Below, piece by piece: positions 33,725 to 43,846 of a stretch of DNA of 64,000 nt; position 1 is the stretch's first letter; each line of letters opens with the position of its first letter. The position numbers and the translations under genes were made by a program. Origin of the DNA: Hyphomicrobiales bacterium (lineage in GTDB: Bacteria; Pseudomonadota; Alphaproteobacteria; Rhizobiales; Xanthobacteraceae); NCBI GenBank assembly GCA_017305535.1, contig JAFKKN010000010.1, positions 235,872 through 299,871 on the forward strand, read 5' to 3'. The notes below the pieces were generated by a model, which saw only the letters and a list, made by a program, of their open reading frames with translations, made no database searches and was not told where the DNA came from.

Positions 33725-35782
33725 CTAAATGCCGTGCGCGGCAGTTTCCGCGCGGGCGCGCTTGACGTCAGGCGGCGTCGCCTCCTCGACCAGCGATGCC
33801 AGTGCATCGGCGAGTGGCAACACTGTCTGGCCTTCGTGGCCGAGGCGGCGGATCGACACCGAATGGGTTTCGGCTTCCTTCTTGCCGACCACGAGGAGGG
33901 CGGGAATCTTCGCGAGCGAATGTTCGCGCACCTTGTAGTTGATCTTCTCGTTACGCAGATCGAGTTCGACGCGCAGCCCCGCGCGCTTCGCCGCGGCGGC
34001 GACCTGCTTGGCGTATTCGTCGCCTTCCGAGGTGATCGTGGTGACGATCGCCTGCACCGGCGCGAGCCAGAGCGGGAAGTGGCCGGCGAAGTGCTCGATC
34101 AGGATGCCGGTGAAGCGCTCCATCGAACCGCAGATCGCGCGATGGACCATGATCGGAATTTTCTTCGACCCGTCGGCATCGATGTAAAACGCGCCGAATA
34201 GGCCCGGCAGGTTGAGGTCGACCTGCGTGGTGCCGCATTGCCAGTCGCGGCCAATGGCGTCGCGCAGCACGTATTCGAACTTCGGCCCGTAGAACGCGCC
34301 TTCGCCCGGATTGATCGCGGTCTTGATGCGCCCGCCGGATTTGCTTTCGATTTCGCGCAGCACGGTCGCCATCACGCGCTCGGCGTGATCCCAGCTTTCG
34401 TCGCTGCCGACGCGTTTCTCGGGCCGTGTCGACAGCTTCACCACGATATCGCCGAAGCCGAAATCGGAATAGGTCGAGAGGATCAGTTCGTTGATCTTCA
34501 GGCATTCCTCGGCAAGTTGCTCCTCGGTGCAGAAGACGTGCGCGTCGTCCTGCGTGAAGCCGCGCACGCGCATCAGGCCGTGCATGGCGCCCGATGGCTC
34601 GTAGCGATGCACGATGCCGAACTCCGCCAGTCGCAGCGGCAGGTCGCGATAGCTTTTCAGGCCATGCTTGAAAATCTGGACGTGGCCGGGGCAGTTCATC
34701 GGCTTGAGCACGAACCAGCGCTTGTCCTCGGCCTCGTCGCCCGCTGACTGCGCCGCGAACATGTTCTCGCGATACCAATTCCAGTGACCGGAGGTTTCCC
34801 AAAGCACCTTGTCGAGAATCTGCGGCGCATTGACCTCGTCGTAGTCGCCGGCGAGGCGGCGACGCATATAGGCCACCAGCGACTGGAACAAAGTCCAGCC
34901 CTTGGCGTGCCAGAATACGACGCCGGGCCCTTCCTCCTGGAAATGAAACAGGTCCAGTTCGCGGCCAAGCTTGCGGTGGTCGCGCTTCTCGGCTTCCTCG
35001 ATCTGCTTGAGGTAGGCGTCGAGTTCGTCCTGCTTGGCGAAGGCGGTGCCGTAGATGCGCGTCAGCATCGGATTGTTGCTGTCACCGCGCCAGTACGCGC
35101 CGGCCACCTTCATCAGTTTGAAGGCGTTGCCGATCTTGCCGGTCGAGGTCATATGGGGGCCGCGGCACAGATCGAACCAGTCGCCCTGATAGTAAATCTT
35201 GATCGGTTCGTCGCCGGGAATGGCGTCGACCAGTTCGACCTTGAAGGCCTCGCCCTTGTCGCGGAACACCTGCTTGGTCTTTTCGCGATCCCAGACGTCC
35301 TTGGTGAAGGGCTGATCGCGTCCGATGATCTCGCGCATCTTCTTCTCGATGGCGGCGAAGTCGTCCAGCGTGAAAGGCTCGTTGCGGAAGAAGTCGTAAT
35401 AGAATCCGTTTTCGATCACCGGGCCGATGGTGACCTGCGTGCCCGGCCACAACGTTTGCACAGCTTCGGCCAGCACGTGCGCGCAATCGTGGCGGATCAG
35501 TTCCAGCGCACGGGGATCGTCGCGGTTGATGAATTCGATGCGCGCGCTCTCCTCGATCGGATCGGCGAGGTCGGTGAGCACGCCGTCCAGCGCCATGGCG
35601 ACAGTCCGCTTGGCAAGCGACGGCGAGATACCTTTGACGATCTCAAGGCCGGTCACGCCTCTGGTGACATCGCGGCGGGCGCCATCGGGAAAGGTGAGGG
35701 TGACACTCAGGGATTCGGCGGGTTTGAGATTGGCGAGGCCAAACTGGAATCCGGAGGCGGGCTTGCTCTTGTCGTCTGACAT
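33725..35782 (-). CDS. thrS: Threonine-tRNA ligase
   Basis: The 685-residue enzyme charges tRNA-Thr. It starts at ATG 35782, with GGAGATCAG upstream; the frame runs open to 35977 but the extra residues are not homologous. Domains in order are TGS (about 25-90), the editing domain with [12 protein letters not shown] and the second metal motif, the class II catalytic core (motif 2 [27 protein letters not shown]; zinc Cys in [10 protein letters not shown]) and the anticodon-binding domain near the end. Compared with E. coli ThrRS it has about 25 extra residues at the N-terminus. A tRNA-Thr gene is present 16 kb away. Confidence 0.97.
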   Translation of the reverse strand: MSDDKSKPASGFQFGLANLKPAESLSVTLTFPDGARRDVTRGVTGLEIVKGISPSLAKRTVAMALDGVLTDLADPIEESARIEFINRDDPRALELIRHDCAHVLAEAVQTLWPGTQVTIGPVIENGFYYDFFRNEPFTLDDFAAIEKKMREIIGRDQPFTKDVWDREKTKQVFRDKGEAFKVELVDAIPGDEPIKIYYQGDWFDLCRGPHMTSTGKIGNAFKLMKVAGAYWRGDSNNPMLTRIYGTAFAKQDELDAYLKQIEEAEKRDHRKLGRELDLFHFQEEGPGVVFWHAKGWTLFQSLVAYMRRRLAGDYDEVNAPQILDKVLWETSGHWNWYRENMFAAQSAGDEAEDKRWFVLKPMNCPGHVQIFKHGLKSYRDLPLRLAEFGIVHRYEPSGAMHGLMRVRGFTQDDAHVFCTEEQLAEECLKINELILSTYSDFGFGDIVVKLSTRPEKRVGSDESWDHAERVMATVLREIESKSGGRIKTAINPGEGAFYGPKFEYVLRDAIGRDWQCGTTQVDLNLPGLFGAFYIDADGSKKIPIMVHRAICGSMERFTGILIEHFAGHFPLWLAPVQAIVTTITSEGDEYAKQVAAAAKRAGLRVELDLRNEKINYKVREHSLAKIPALLVVGKKEAETHSVSIRRLGHEGQTVLPLADALASLVEEATPPDVKRARAETAAHGI

Positions 35783-35991
35783 TCTGATCTCCTCTGGCTC
35801 ACTCCTGCGAACGGGCGCAGGTAAGCGGAAAGCAGCGGTATAGCAGTCGCCCGGCGACTTGCAACGCTTGAAAAGCACCTCCGCAACCCCGGCAGGGCCG
35901 GCCCAACGCGATCGGGCGGCCGCGAAGGTTGTTGTGGACGCCTCTCCGATAATTTCATGCAATTGCATCAAAACCATGATATGAGGATCGC

Positions 35992-37161
35992 GTGAAATCC
36001 TCGTTTGCCCCCACCGCTCTGTTGCTCGGCAATTTTGTCATCGGCACCTCGATCATGGGGCCGAGCGGCATGCTGAACGAATTGTCGTCCGATCTTGGTG
36101 TGTCGATCCGCGACGCAGGGTTATTGATCACTTTCGGCGCGGCGGCATTGTTTATCTGCTCGCCATTGAGCGCTTGGCTGACCGGCGGTTTCGATCGACG
36201 CAAATTCCTCAGCGGCCTCGTGTTGTTGCTGGCGCTGTGTAATCTGGCATCGGCTTTCGCGCCCGACTATGGGACGTTGATGGTGATCCGGCTGTTGATG
36301 ATGGTGGTGGCGGCGCCATTCACCCCGCAAGCCGCCGGTACGGTGAGCCTGATCGTTCCTGTCGAGAAACGCGGCAGTACGATTGCCTACGTCTTCCTTG
36401 GCTGGTCCCTGGCGGCGGCAGCCGGTCTGCCGATGGTGACGATCATCGCTAGTTATGCCGGGTGGCGAACAGCATTCTTGTGCATCTCGGGTCTGTCCTG
36501 CATCGGCTTTCTGTTGCTGGTCTGGCGGTTACCAGCGCGGGTGAGTGGCGTTGCGGTCGAACTCAAGACGTGGGTTGCGCTGGGGCGCAATCCGTTGGTG
36601 ATCATGCTGTTGTTGATCACCGTCCTTCAAATGTCCGGTCAGTTTATCATCTTCACGTTCATGGCGCCGCTTTTGACGCGTCTTGCGGGCGCAACGCCGG
36701 CCGCTGTTGCGCTGGTGTTTTCGCTCTACGGTATCTTTGGCTTCATCGGCAACGTCGCGGCGACGCAACTGGTTGATCGTTGGGGTGGTTACCGGACTTC
36801 GCTGGTGTTCGTCGCGGTGCTGCTGATCGGCATGTCGATCTGGGCGATCGGAGCTGGGATACTCGCGGCGATGGCGGTTGGCGTCAGCATTTGGGGATTG
36901 GGGTTTGCATCGAGCAATTCGATGCAGCAAGTCCGCCTGGTCGGGGCGGCACCACCATTCGCCGGCGCGTCGGTATCTCTCAACACTTCGGTATTGTATG
37001 TCGGTCAGGCCATCGGATCTGCGATTGGCGGGATGCTGTTTGTGCGTGACATGCTTCACACCGCCGGCTATGTGGCGGCCGCCTTTGTCATGGTGGCGTT
37101 GCTGGTGGTGTTGATGACCAGGCGTTTCGAGACGGCGGGTGTGGCGGAAGAGGGCGCTTGA
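35992..37161 (+). CDS. Major facilitator superfamily transporter
   Basis: The 389-residue membrane protein has 12 predicted helices and begins at GTG 35992 with GAGG upstream. The A-motif-like loop [14 protein letters not shown] lies between helices 2 and 3, and its repeat [10 protein letters not shown] between helices 8 and 9. It resembles the arabinose/sugar-efflux (AraJ-type) branch of drug-proton antiporters. Substrate unknown. It is divergent from thrS. Confidence 0.9.
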   Translation: MKSSFAPTALLLGNFVIGTSIMGPSGMLNELSSDLGVSIRDAGLLITFGAAALFICSPLSAWLTGGFDRRKFLSGLVLLLALCNLASAFAPDYGTLMVIRLLMMVVAAPFTPQAAGTVSLIVPVEKRGSTIAYVFLGWSLAAAAGLPMVTIIASYAGWRTAFLCISGLSCIGFLLLVWRLPARVSGVAVELKTWVALGRNPLVIMLLLITVLQMSGQFIIFTFMAPLLTRLAGATPAAVALVFSLYGIFGFIGNVAATQLVDRWGGYRTSLVFVAVLLIGMSIWAIGAGILAAMAVGVSIWGLGFASSNSMQQVRLVGAAPPFAGASVSLNTSVLYVGQAIGSAIGGMLFVRDMLHTAGYVAAAFVMVALLVVLMTRRFETAGVAEEGA

Positions 37162-37173
37162 CGCGCTGTCGCA

Positions 37174-37500
37174 TCAGTCGCAGAGGCGGGTCAGCATCGC
37201 TCGGAAATTGACTCCCGGAAGCTGCATCGCGGCGCCCTCCAGTTCGACGATGTCGCCGGTCATTGCTCCCTTCAGCGTCAACGTCACTCTGTCGACACCG
37301 AACAATGGCTTGAAGTTCAGATCCTGATTGTGCCGCTGGGTCGAAACCTTGACCACGATATCGTCGTCGGTCCCGCTGTAGCTTCCAATAAATGCAAAAG
37401 CCGAATTACCGCCGCGAACCTTGCCGTCGATGACATAAACGATGCCGCAGCCTGTTCCGTGAACCGTATGGAACTCGACCGAATAAAGTCCGTTGCGCAC
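37174..37500 (-). CDS. GrlR-like regulatory protein
   Basis: The 108-residue small beta-rich protein begins MRNGLYSVEFHTVHGTGCGIVYV, with a GGNSAFAFIGSYSG segment. This is the fold of GrlR, the beta-barrel negative regulator of the enteropathogenic type III secretion locus, and homologues are widespread in Bradyrhizobium where no such locus exists. No type III secretion gene is in the window, so its role here is unknown. It is convergent with the MFS gene (12-bp gap). Confidence 0.8.
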   Translation of the reverse strand: MRNGLYSVEFHTVHGTGCGIVYVIDGKVRGGNSAFAFIGSYSGTDDDIVVKVSTQRHNQDLNFKPLFGVDRVTLTLKGAMTGDIVELEGAAMQLPGVNFRAMLTRLCD

Positions 37501-37661
37501 GCCAGCCCGCCGCGATCGTCATGATGCCCGATCCGATCCTATGACTAGCGAGGTCGAGGAACAATCCGGAAGTTGCAAAACGCGATGTTTTCAAGTGCGA
37601 CAAATTTCAACCAGATCAATCGGCACGCCGGCCTGGCATGAACCGAAGCCACAAGCCGAAT

Positions 37662-37994
37662 CTAGCCTTCCGTGTCGTTGACGCCGCGCCAGCGTCCGTA
37701 GCGCCATGGCAAAAACCATCTCGCCTTAGACGGCCGGGTGGCCGGGACATTGTCGATCCCCGACGTCCCCCACGGTTGGCAGCGCAGTAGCCGCGCCAGC
37801 GTCATCCAGCCGCCGGCCCATAAACCGAAACGACCAATGGCCTCGTCGGCGTAAACCGAACAGGTCGGAAGGTGCCGGCAATTGTAGCCGACCAGCGGCG
37901 AGAGCGTGTGGCGATAGCACCAGATCGCCGCTTGCCCGGTTCGGCGCGGGAGATTTTGCAGCGTTGACGCGCAATGGGGGCAGGGCGAAGTCAT
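37662..37994 (-). CDS. yidD: Membrane protein insertion efficiency factor
   Basis: The 110-residue protein carries the YidD signature: WCYRHTLSPLVGYNCRHLPTCSVYADEAIGRFG, with three conserved Cys, then GGWMTLARLLRCQPWGTSGIDNVP. YidD associates with the inner membrane through an amphipathic helix and helps YidC insert proteins. It usually sits in the rnpA-yidC region; here it is isolated, as is common in alphaproteobacteria. The N-terminal MTSPCPHCASTLQNLPRRTG contains an extra CxxC. Confidence 0.92.
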   Translation of the reverse strand: MTSPCPHCASTLQNLPRRTGQAAIWCYRHTLSPLVGYNCRHLPTCSVYADEAIGRFGLWAGGWMTLARLLRCQPWGTSGIDNVPATRPSKARWFLPWRYGRWRGVNDTEG

Positions 37995-38205
37995 CGGCGT
38001 CTCGATATTCCTGATCCACTAGGCCGCGTGCGTGGAACCATCCGGGTTGGCATTTGCGACACACTTAGTGAAATATCGCACGTTTGGTACCGCAAGGCAG
38101 CAAAAGACAGTTGGCGTGTTTTGCGAGCACGACTAGGCTCGTTTGTGACAACTGAATTGCGCTGAACCGTCCGACCGAATCGATTGCGGTCGGGGAGGAG
38201 ATTTT

Positions 38206-39129
38206 GTGAGCGCCGCTGTTTCGCTGAAGGCTCGTATCTCGACGACGCTGATGATCGCGCTCGCGGCGATTTCGCTGGGCGTGATTGCGATCGCGGCATG
38301 GCCGGCCCGTGCTCGCGATGTCGTCGACATTCGTAAACTGCCGATGCGCTTCGAATGGGTTCCCTGTCAGGAACATTGCCGCGGCTGGATTAGCGCGACC
38401 GGAGTTATCACGTCTGAAACGCCGAAAGCCTTTGAGGATTTCGCGCGCGATCACGATCTCACGGGTGCCACCATGGTGCTCGATTCGAGCGGCGGTTCGG
38501 TGAATGACGCGATCGCGCTGGGCCGCGTTTGGCGTGGGCTCGGCCTGCTGACGACGGTGGGGGCGACGATCGATAGTCCCCGGTCCGCGACCGGTGCGGC
38601 TGCGGTGATTCCGGATGCGTCCTGCGAGTCGATGTGTGTTTTCCTGCTGCTGTCCGGCAAGGTGCGTTACGTGCCGCCGGGCGCACGGGTGCGCGTCCAT
38701 CAGATCTGGATGGGTGATCGGGCCAATGATGCGCGTGCCGCGAACTACACCGCGCAGGATCTGATGATCGTTGAGCGCGACATCGGCCGCCTTGCCAAGT
38801 ATACGTTCGATATGGGCGGCTCGGGCGACCTTCTGGAATTGGCGCTGAGCATTCCGCCGTGGGAAGCCCTGCACCAATTGTCGCCGGCCGAGCTGCGGCG
38901 GACCAACATCGCCACCACGGATGCCGTCGCCGACGTGCTGCCACCACGAACGATGGACCCTGGAACGCCAGTCGCGGCGGGGGGCAGCAAGCCGATTCAG
39001 GATCGGTTTTCAAGCAGCGTCGCGGACGTGACGCCGCCAGCGCTGCCGGTCGTCAAAGCCACGAAAACGGCTGAGGCGGTATCACCAGTCAGCGGGGCCG
39101 CAGTTCCAGCGCAAGCGCACGTTCAATAG
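38206..39129 (+). CDS. COG3904-type periplasmic Clp-like protein
   Basis: The 307-residue protein has an N-terminal membrane or signal segment (TTLMIALAAISLGVIAIAAWPA) and a crotonase/Clp-protease fold. The features are MVLDSSGGSVNDAIALGRVWR and DASCESMCVFLLLSGKVRYVPPGARVRVHQIWM, the latter holding the Ser position next to two Cys that may form a disulphide. This matches the COG3904 family of predicted periplasmic proteins. Proteolysis has not been shown. The C-terminal 60 residues are low-complexity. Confidence 0.85.
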   Translation: MSAAVSLKARISTTLMIALAAISLGVIAIAAWPARARDVVDIRKLPMRFEWVPCQEHCRGWISATGVITSETPKAFEDFARDHDLTGATMVLDSSGGSVNDAIALGRVWRGLGLLTTVGATIDSPRSATGAAAVIPDASCESMCVFLLLSGKVRYVPPGARVRVHQIWMGDRANDARAANYTAQDLMIVERDIGRLAKYTFDMGGSGDLLELALSIPPWEALHQLSPAELRRTNIATTDAVADVLPPRTMDPGTPVAAGGSKPIQDRFSSSVADVTPPALPVVKATKTAEAVSPVSGAAVPAQAHVQ

Positions 39130-39171
39130 CCGCGCCGCGCCGATTACTGGTTAGCTTTCCGCGTCGCTGAG

Positions 39172-39606
39172 CTACGCGGCCTTGGCCTCGATCTGGCCAA
39201 TGGCGTCGACGACGGCATCGAACGTCAGCATCGTCGAGGCGTGCCGTGCTTTGTAGTCCCGCACCGGTTCCAGGAACGCGATGTCGGCCCACTTGCCCTC
39301 CGGTGGCGGACCGTTTTCCTTCAGCATCCGGCGGACGGTTTCGCGCAATTCCCGCAATTCGTCCGCCGTCGAGCCGACCACGTGCTGGGCCATGATCGAG
39401 GAGGAAGCCTGCCCAAGAGCGCAGGCTTTCACATCGTGGGCGAAATCGGTCACCACCGGACCATCCATCTTGAGGTCGACCTTGACGGTGGAGCCGCAGA
39501 GCTTGGAATGGGCGGTGGCGGTGGCGTCGGGGGAGGCCAGGCGCCCCAATCTTGGAATATTTCCGGCCAGGGCGATGATGCGCTGATTATAGACGTCGTT
39601 GAGCAT
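39172..39606 (-). CDS. Fe-S cluster assembly scaffold homologue (IscU/SufU-like)
   Basis: The 144-residue protein has the NifU-N/IscU fold. Two cluster-ligand cysteines are in place: Cys37 in SKLCGST and Cys62 in KACALGQASSSIMAQ. The third, expected in the region KC-A-T, is replaced by His122 in YKARHASTM. This replacement suggests an altered cluster or a non-scaffold role. No iscS, iscA or suf gene is adjacent. It is divergent from folE, in an arrangement I recall from other alphaproteobacteria. Confidence 0.85.
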   Translation of the reverse strand: MLNDVYNQRIIALAGNIPRLGRLASPDATATAHSKLCGSTVKVDLKMDGPVVTDFAHDVKACALGQASSSIMAQHVVGSTADELRELRETVRRMLKENGPPPEGKWADIAFLEPVRDYKARHASTMLTFDAVVDAIGQIEAKAA

Positions 39607-39858
39607 GGCAATTGGGGCCCGGACTTGCGCCGATCGGGTCGGTCGCTCCGGTATCCGCCCTTGGCGGTCCGGTTCACTACCCTATATAAGTGGCAGGACG
39701 AGAAAATACAGTCTCGTCAGCCTTCAGCCGGAAAATCGAATGATCAAGGCCGGCGACGGCGATGTTAGCATGGTCGGACTCAGGCGTCTGGTGGCCCTTA
39801 GGTTGCCCCGTCTGCCCGGTGACACTCCGGCCCGCTGGGCCGGTCGAACGGAGTGAGG

Positions 39859-40614
39859 ATGGACGCATTGATCAAGCCGCTGCGCGCGGGCAAGGCCGCC
39901 GACGACAAATCTTCAACACCCGGGTCCGGTGAGGCCAAGGCTGCGGATTTGAGGGCCACGGATTTGCGCATGCCCGAGGGTCGGCCCGCGCAGTTGGACC
40001 CATCGGACTATCTGGAGGCGGCGATTCGCCCCGACCAGCCGCGCCCGTCGCGCGACGAGGCCGAGCAGGCGGTGAAGACCTTACTCTCCTACATCGGCGA
40101 GAATACCGGGCGTGAAGGTCTGATGGATACGCCGCGTCGGGTGGTGGAAGCCTTCGACGAACTGTTCCAGGGCTATCAACAGTGCCCGGCCGAAGTCCTG
40201 AACCGGACTTTCGGCGAGACGGCGGGTTATGACGATTTCGTGCTGGTGCGGGATATCCCGTTCACTTCGCATTGCGAGCATCACATGATGCCGTTCTACG
40301 GACATGCCCACATCGCCTATGTGCCGGTGGAGCGGGTGGTCGGGCTGTCGAAGCTGGCCCGGCTGGTCGATATCTTCGGCCATCGGCTCCAGACCCAGGA
40401 ACATCTCACCGCCCAGTTGGCCGCGGCGATCGACGAAGTGCTGAAGCCGCGCGGTGTCGCGGTAATGATCGAGGCCGAGCATACCTGCATGTCGGTGCGT
40501 GGCGTGCGCAAGCATGGCGCCTCGACCCTGACCACGCGCTTTACCGGTATCTTCCGCGACAATCACGCCGAGCAGGCGCGATTCATGTCTGTGGTGCGCG
40601 GTCCGCAGCGATAG
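39859..40614 (+). CDS. folE: GTP cyclohydrolase I
   Basis: The protein is about 251 residues from ATG 39859 (ribosome site GGAGTGAGG); GTG 39853 is an alternative. It converts GTP to dihydroneopterin triphosphate, the first step of folate synthesis. The zinc ligands and active site are visible in [20 protein letters not shown] and [16 protein letters not shown], and the QEHLTAQLA segment is normal. The first 60 residues are a variable, charged extension. Confidence 0.96.
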   Translation: MDALIKPLRAGKAADDKSSTPGSGEAKAADLRATDLRMPEGRPAQLDPSDYLEAAIRPDQPRPSRDEAEQAVKTLLSYIGENTGREGLMDTPRRVVEAFDELFQGYQQCPAEVLNRTFGETAGYDDFVLVRDIPFTSHCEHHMMPFYGHAHIAYVPVERVVGLSKLARLVDIFGHRLQTQEHLTAQLAAAIDEVLKPRGVAVMIEAEHTCMSVRGVRKHGASTLTTRFTGIFRDNHAEQARFMSVVRGPQR

Positions 40615-40817
40615 CGCGTCGGATCGTTTCGCGTTCGCGCAGAAGCGATCTGAAATCAAGGCGCATGGGGCTGATCTTCATGCGCCGGATCAGGATATCG
40701 ATGCTGGGGTGCGACGATCGAGCCCTGAATCACCTGAAACATAATGATTTTCGCAGATCTATTTGGAATAACCTCTATTTGAGGTGTTCCGAGGCGCTGC
40801 ATCGTTGAGGTTCCGCC

Positions 40818-41252
40818 GTGTCCACGTCCTCTGATACGCATGATCTTGAAGAAGGACTCCTGCTGCGTCCGAAGTTCGACGCGGCCGGGTTGGTCACGTG
40901 TGTGGCTACCGATGCCGCTACCGGCGACGTCCTTATGGTCGCGCATATGAACGAAGAAGCATTGCGTCGGACCATCGCCAGCGGCGAGGCGTGGTACTAC
41001 AGCCGCTCGCGGGGCGCCTTGTGGCGCAAGGGCGAAAGCTCCGGCAATATCCAGCGCGTTGTCGAACTCCGGGTCGATTGCGATCAGGATGCTGTCTGGA
41101 TTCGCGTGGAACAGGCTGGCGGCGCCGCCTGCCATACCGGCCGACACTCATGTTTCTATCGCGCCGCCATTCGCGGCGGCGACGGCAAGCTGACGTTGGT
41201 CGATGCCGACAAGGTGTTCGATCCGGCTCAGGTCTACGGCAAGTCGACCTGA
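40818..41252 (+). CDS. hisI: Phosphoribosyl-AMP cyclohydrolase
   Basis: The 144-residue enzyme catalyses the third step of histidine synthesis (PR-AMP ring opening). It starts at GTG 40818. Diagnostic motifs are [32 protein letters not shown] and the zinc-ligand region [27 protein letters not shown]. It is monofunctional (no HisE domain), as usual in alphaproteobacteria. It lies 200 bp after folE in the same direction; an 8-bp perfect palindrome sits between (40660-40686). Confidence 0.96.
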   Translation: MSTSSDTHDLEEGLLLRPKFDAAGLVTCVATDAATGDVLMVAHMNEEALRRTIASGEAWYYSRSRGALWRKGESSGNIQRVVELRVDCDQDAVWIRVEQAGGAACHTGRHSCFYRAAIRGGDGKLTLVDADKVFDPAQVYGKST

Positions 41253-41269
41253 CGGCCTGCCGACCCTCT

Positions 41270-41288
41270 TTAACCCGTCATTAACCAT
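41270..41288 (+). promoter_or_regulatory. Perfect CtrA-type site TTAA-N7-TTAACCAT
   Basis: This is the fullest CtrA match in the window, with both TTAA halves plus the CCAT extension. It lies 135 bp upstream of the lytic-transglycosylase start and just after hisI, so regulation of the transglycosylase is the natural reading. Confidence 0.6.
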
Positions 41289-41422
41289 AATCGCCCAGGG
41301 TTGAGCTTGATGAGCAATGGCATGCCGCTTGGGAGAGTGGCCGCTTTTGCAGATGAGGCTATCCGGTGCGGCGGATCCTTCGCCGCCGGGGCGACCATGT
41401 TGCGGGGAGCAGGGCACGGGTC

Positions 41423-42403
41423 ATGTCGGTCGATGCCGCGAGCGCCATTGCGACGGCCGCGAATGCCTCGCGAAACCGCGTGACGGGTGCGATCCAGCAG
41501 GCGGCGGCCACCACCGGCACCAGCTTCGAATATCTGCTTGCCACCGCGAAGATGGAATCCAACTTCAATCCGAGCGCGGTAGCGACGACCTCGTCGGCGC
41601 GGGGGCTGTTTCAATTCATCGACCAGACCTGGCTCGGTACCGTCAAGGAAGCCGGCTCGGCGCTGGGCTACGGCCAGTATGCCGATTCCATCACGCGTTC
41701 GTCGTCCGGCGGCTATTCCGTAAGCGATCCGGCGATGCGGAAGGCCATTCTCGATCTGCGCGACGATCCGGCCGCCAGCGCCGCGATGGCCGGGGTGCTG
41801 ACCCATTCGAATGGCTTCAAGCTGATCGGGGCGATCGGTCGCCGACCGACCGACAGCGAACTTTACATGGCGCACTTCATGGGCGTCGGCGGCGCGGCCA
41901 AACTGATTACCAGTGCCGAGAACAATCCCAATGCGAGCGGTGCGCAGTTGTTTCCAAGCGCAGCCGCCGCCAATCGTCCGATTTTCTATGATCGGAGCGG
42001 ACGCGCGCGTAGCGTCTCTGAAGTCTATTCCGTGCTGTCGTCGCGCTACGCCAGCGCCGCGCGTTCAAGTGTGCCGGGCACTGCCGTCGCTTCTGCAAAT
42101 GCAGTGCCTGCGGTTCGAATGGCGTCCGCTCCCGTCGACAATGCGGCTTATCTGTCCAGCTTTCCGGATGCTCGCGCGGTGAAACCGGTGTCTGCCGGGG
42201 AGCCGTCGCAGGACCTGTCGTTTCACACGCTATTCCAAACCGGCGACCGCACGCAGCCAGTATCGCCAGCGGTTCAGCAGCTTTGGGCTAATGGCCAATC
42301 GCAGTCGGCGGCGGTATCGGACGCATTGCGCGCGACGCCGGAAGTTCGTGCGCCACGGCCGTTCGATCTGTTCAGCGACCGCGCCGGCACCTTCAGCAGT
42401 TAG
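41423..42403 (+). CDS. Lytic transglycosylase-like (SLT) domain protein
   Basis: The protein is about 326 residues from ATG 41423; the open frame starts at 41366. An SLT-type lysozyme fold begins at about residue 25: FEYLLATAKMESNFNPSAVA with the catalytic Glu, then SSARGLFQFIDQTWLGTVKE. The middle contains SNGFKLIGAIGRRPTDSELYMAHFMGVGGA. There is no classical signal peptide. The C-terminal 120 residues are low-complexity. Such proteins cut peptidoglycan to admit flagella or other machines, fitting the CtrA-type promoter site. Confidence 0.85.
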   Translation: MSVDAASAIATAANASRNRVTGAIQQAAATTGTSFEYLLATAKMESNFNPSAVATTSSARGLFQFIDQTWLGTVKEAGSALGYGQYADSITRSSSGGYSVSDPAMRKAILDLRDDPAASAAMAGVLTHSNGFKLIGAIGRRPTDSELYMAHFMGVGGAAKLITSAENNPNASGAQLFPSAAAANRPIFYDRSGRARSVSEVYSVLSSRYASAARSSVPGTAVASANAVPAVRMASAPVDNAAYLSSFPDARAVKPVSAGEPSQDLSFHTLFQTGDRTQPVSPAVQQLWANGQSQSAAVSDALRATPEVRAPRPFDLFSDRAGTFSS

Positions 42404-42449
42404 AAATCGCCATCGTAGCCCCTCGCGCATATGCGCAGGCTTGCGATCC

Positions 42450-42464
42450 TTAACAAATCCTCAA
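42450..42464. promoter_or_regulatory. Near-match CtrA-type site upstream of DUF2336 gene
   Basis: TTAA-N7-TCAA matches seven of eight bases, 106 bp upstream of the DUF2336 start. Further TTAA half-sites lie at about 42495. Weak by itself, but it follows a perfect site upstream of the preceding gene. Confidence 0.35.
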
Positions 42465-42569
42465 TCGATGCAGCGGGTTATGGTGAACCCTTTGTTAAGC
42501 GTCATGGTTTATTTTGTCTGACAGTGGCATCGCGTCCGGTGTCTTGATGTTGCGTAGGCCTGAACAAGC

Positions 42570-43745
42570 ATGATCGTTCGGCAGTTTATTTCCTGGGTTC
42601 GTACCGCGCCTGCCGGTGAGCGCGCGGAGGCCACACGATCTCTGGCGCGGGCCTGGCTGATTTCCAATCTCTCCGAAGATGATCGCGCCGCAGCGGAAGG
42701 CGCACTGCTGATGCTGCTCGACGATCCATCGCCGCTGGTGCGTCAAGCGATGGCCGATGTATTTGCCGGCAGCGCACTCGCGCCGGCCACCATCGTGCGA
42801 GCGCTGTCGCTCGACCAATCTTCAGTGGCATTGCCGATCCTCGAACACTCGCCATTGCTTATCGACGCGGATCTGGTTGATCTCGTCGCCACCGGAAATT
42901 CCGAGACGCAGTGCGCGATTGCGCGCCGCATCAATCTGCCGGCGTCGGTTTGCGCAGCCATCGCCGAGGTCGGATCACCGGCAGCGGCACTCGAACTGAT
43001 CGAGAATCCGCACGCGGTGCTGGCGCCGTTCTCGTGGGATCGCATTGTCGAACGCCATGGCCATCTCGCTGCGATCCGCGAGTCCATGCTGGGACTGGAC
43101 GACCTGCCGCTTGCGACGCGGCTGGCGTTGATCGCAAAGCTCTCCGATACGTTGGCGCAGTTCGTGGTCGCACGCCGATGGTTGAGCTCTGATCGTGCTG
43201 AACAGATCGTGTTCGAAGCCCGCGACCGTTCGGCCATCAACCTCGCGACGCGTTCGCGTGGCAACGAGACCGGGCAACTGGTGTTGCACCTGCGGGCCAC
43301 AGGGCAACTCACGGCGGGATTGATCCTGCGCGCCCTGCTGTCGGGCAATCTCGAACTGTTCGATCATGCGCTGGTTGAACTGTCAGGGCTGCCGTCAAGC
43401 CGTGTTGCGGCACTGCTTTACGATCGCGGCGGTTCCAGTCTCGATGCGCTGCTGACGCGTGCTGGCCTGCCACCGTCGACGTTCCCGGCGTTCCGCGCCG
43501 CGTTGGACGCGACCAATGAGATCGGCTTTGTCGGCACGGTCGACGGCGCGGCGCGGCTGCGCCGCCGCATGGTGGAGCGCGTATTGACGCGATGCGAGTC
43601 CGATCCGGACGTCTCCGAGCCGCTGCTGATCCTGTTGCGCCGCTTCGCTACCGAGTCCGCACGCGAGGAAGCACGCGTGTTCTGCGATCAACTGGTGGCG
43701 GACGTCATCGATATCGCGCCAGAGCATCAGCGGATTGCGGCATAA
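42570..43745 (+). CDS. DUF2336 domain protein
   Basis: The 391-residue soluble protein is all-helical and built of HEAT-like repeats: ARAWLISNLSEDDRAAAEGALLMLLDDPSPLVRQAMADVF, then repeated ALSLDQSSVALPILEHSPLL-type helices. DUF2336 proteins are frequent in alphaproteobacteria and often sit beside two-component or motility genes; their function is not established. Here the next genes are an Hpt protein and a response regulator on the opposite strand. Confidence 0.87.
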   Translation: MIVRQFISWVRTAPAGERAEATRSLARAWLISNLSEDDRAAAEGALLMLLDDPSPLVRQAMADVFAGSALAPATIVRALSLDQSSVALPILEHSPLLIDADLVDLVATGNSETQCAIARRINLPASVCAAIAEVGSPAAALELIENPHAVLAPFSWDRIVERHGHLAAIRESMLGLDDLPLATRLALIAKLSDTLAQFVVARRWLSSDRAEQIVFEARDRSAINLATRSRGNETGQLVLHLRATGQLTAGLILRALLSGNLELFDHALVELSGLPSSRVAALLYDRGGSSLDALLTRAGLPPSTFPAFRAALDATNEIGFVGTVDGAARLRRRMVERVLTRCESDPDVSEPLLILLRRFATESAREEARVFCDQLVADVIDIAPEHQRIAA

Positions 43746-43846
43746 GTCGCGACTTCAGTCGGCGACTATCGTAGCATTTCATTGTTTTGACGAAAGCGCG
43801 GATCAGGTTCGTGACGACAGGTCGTTCCGTCTAAGGCGGAAAGATT

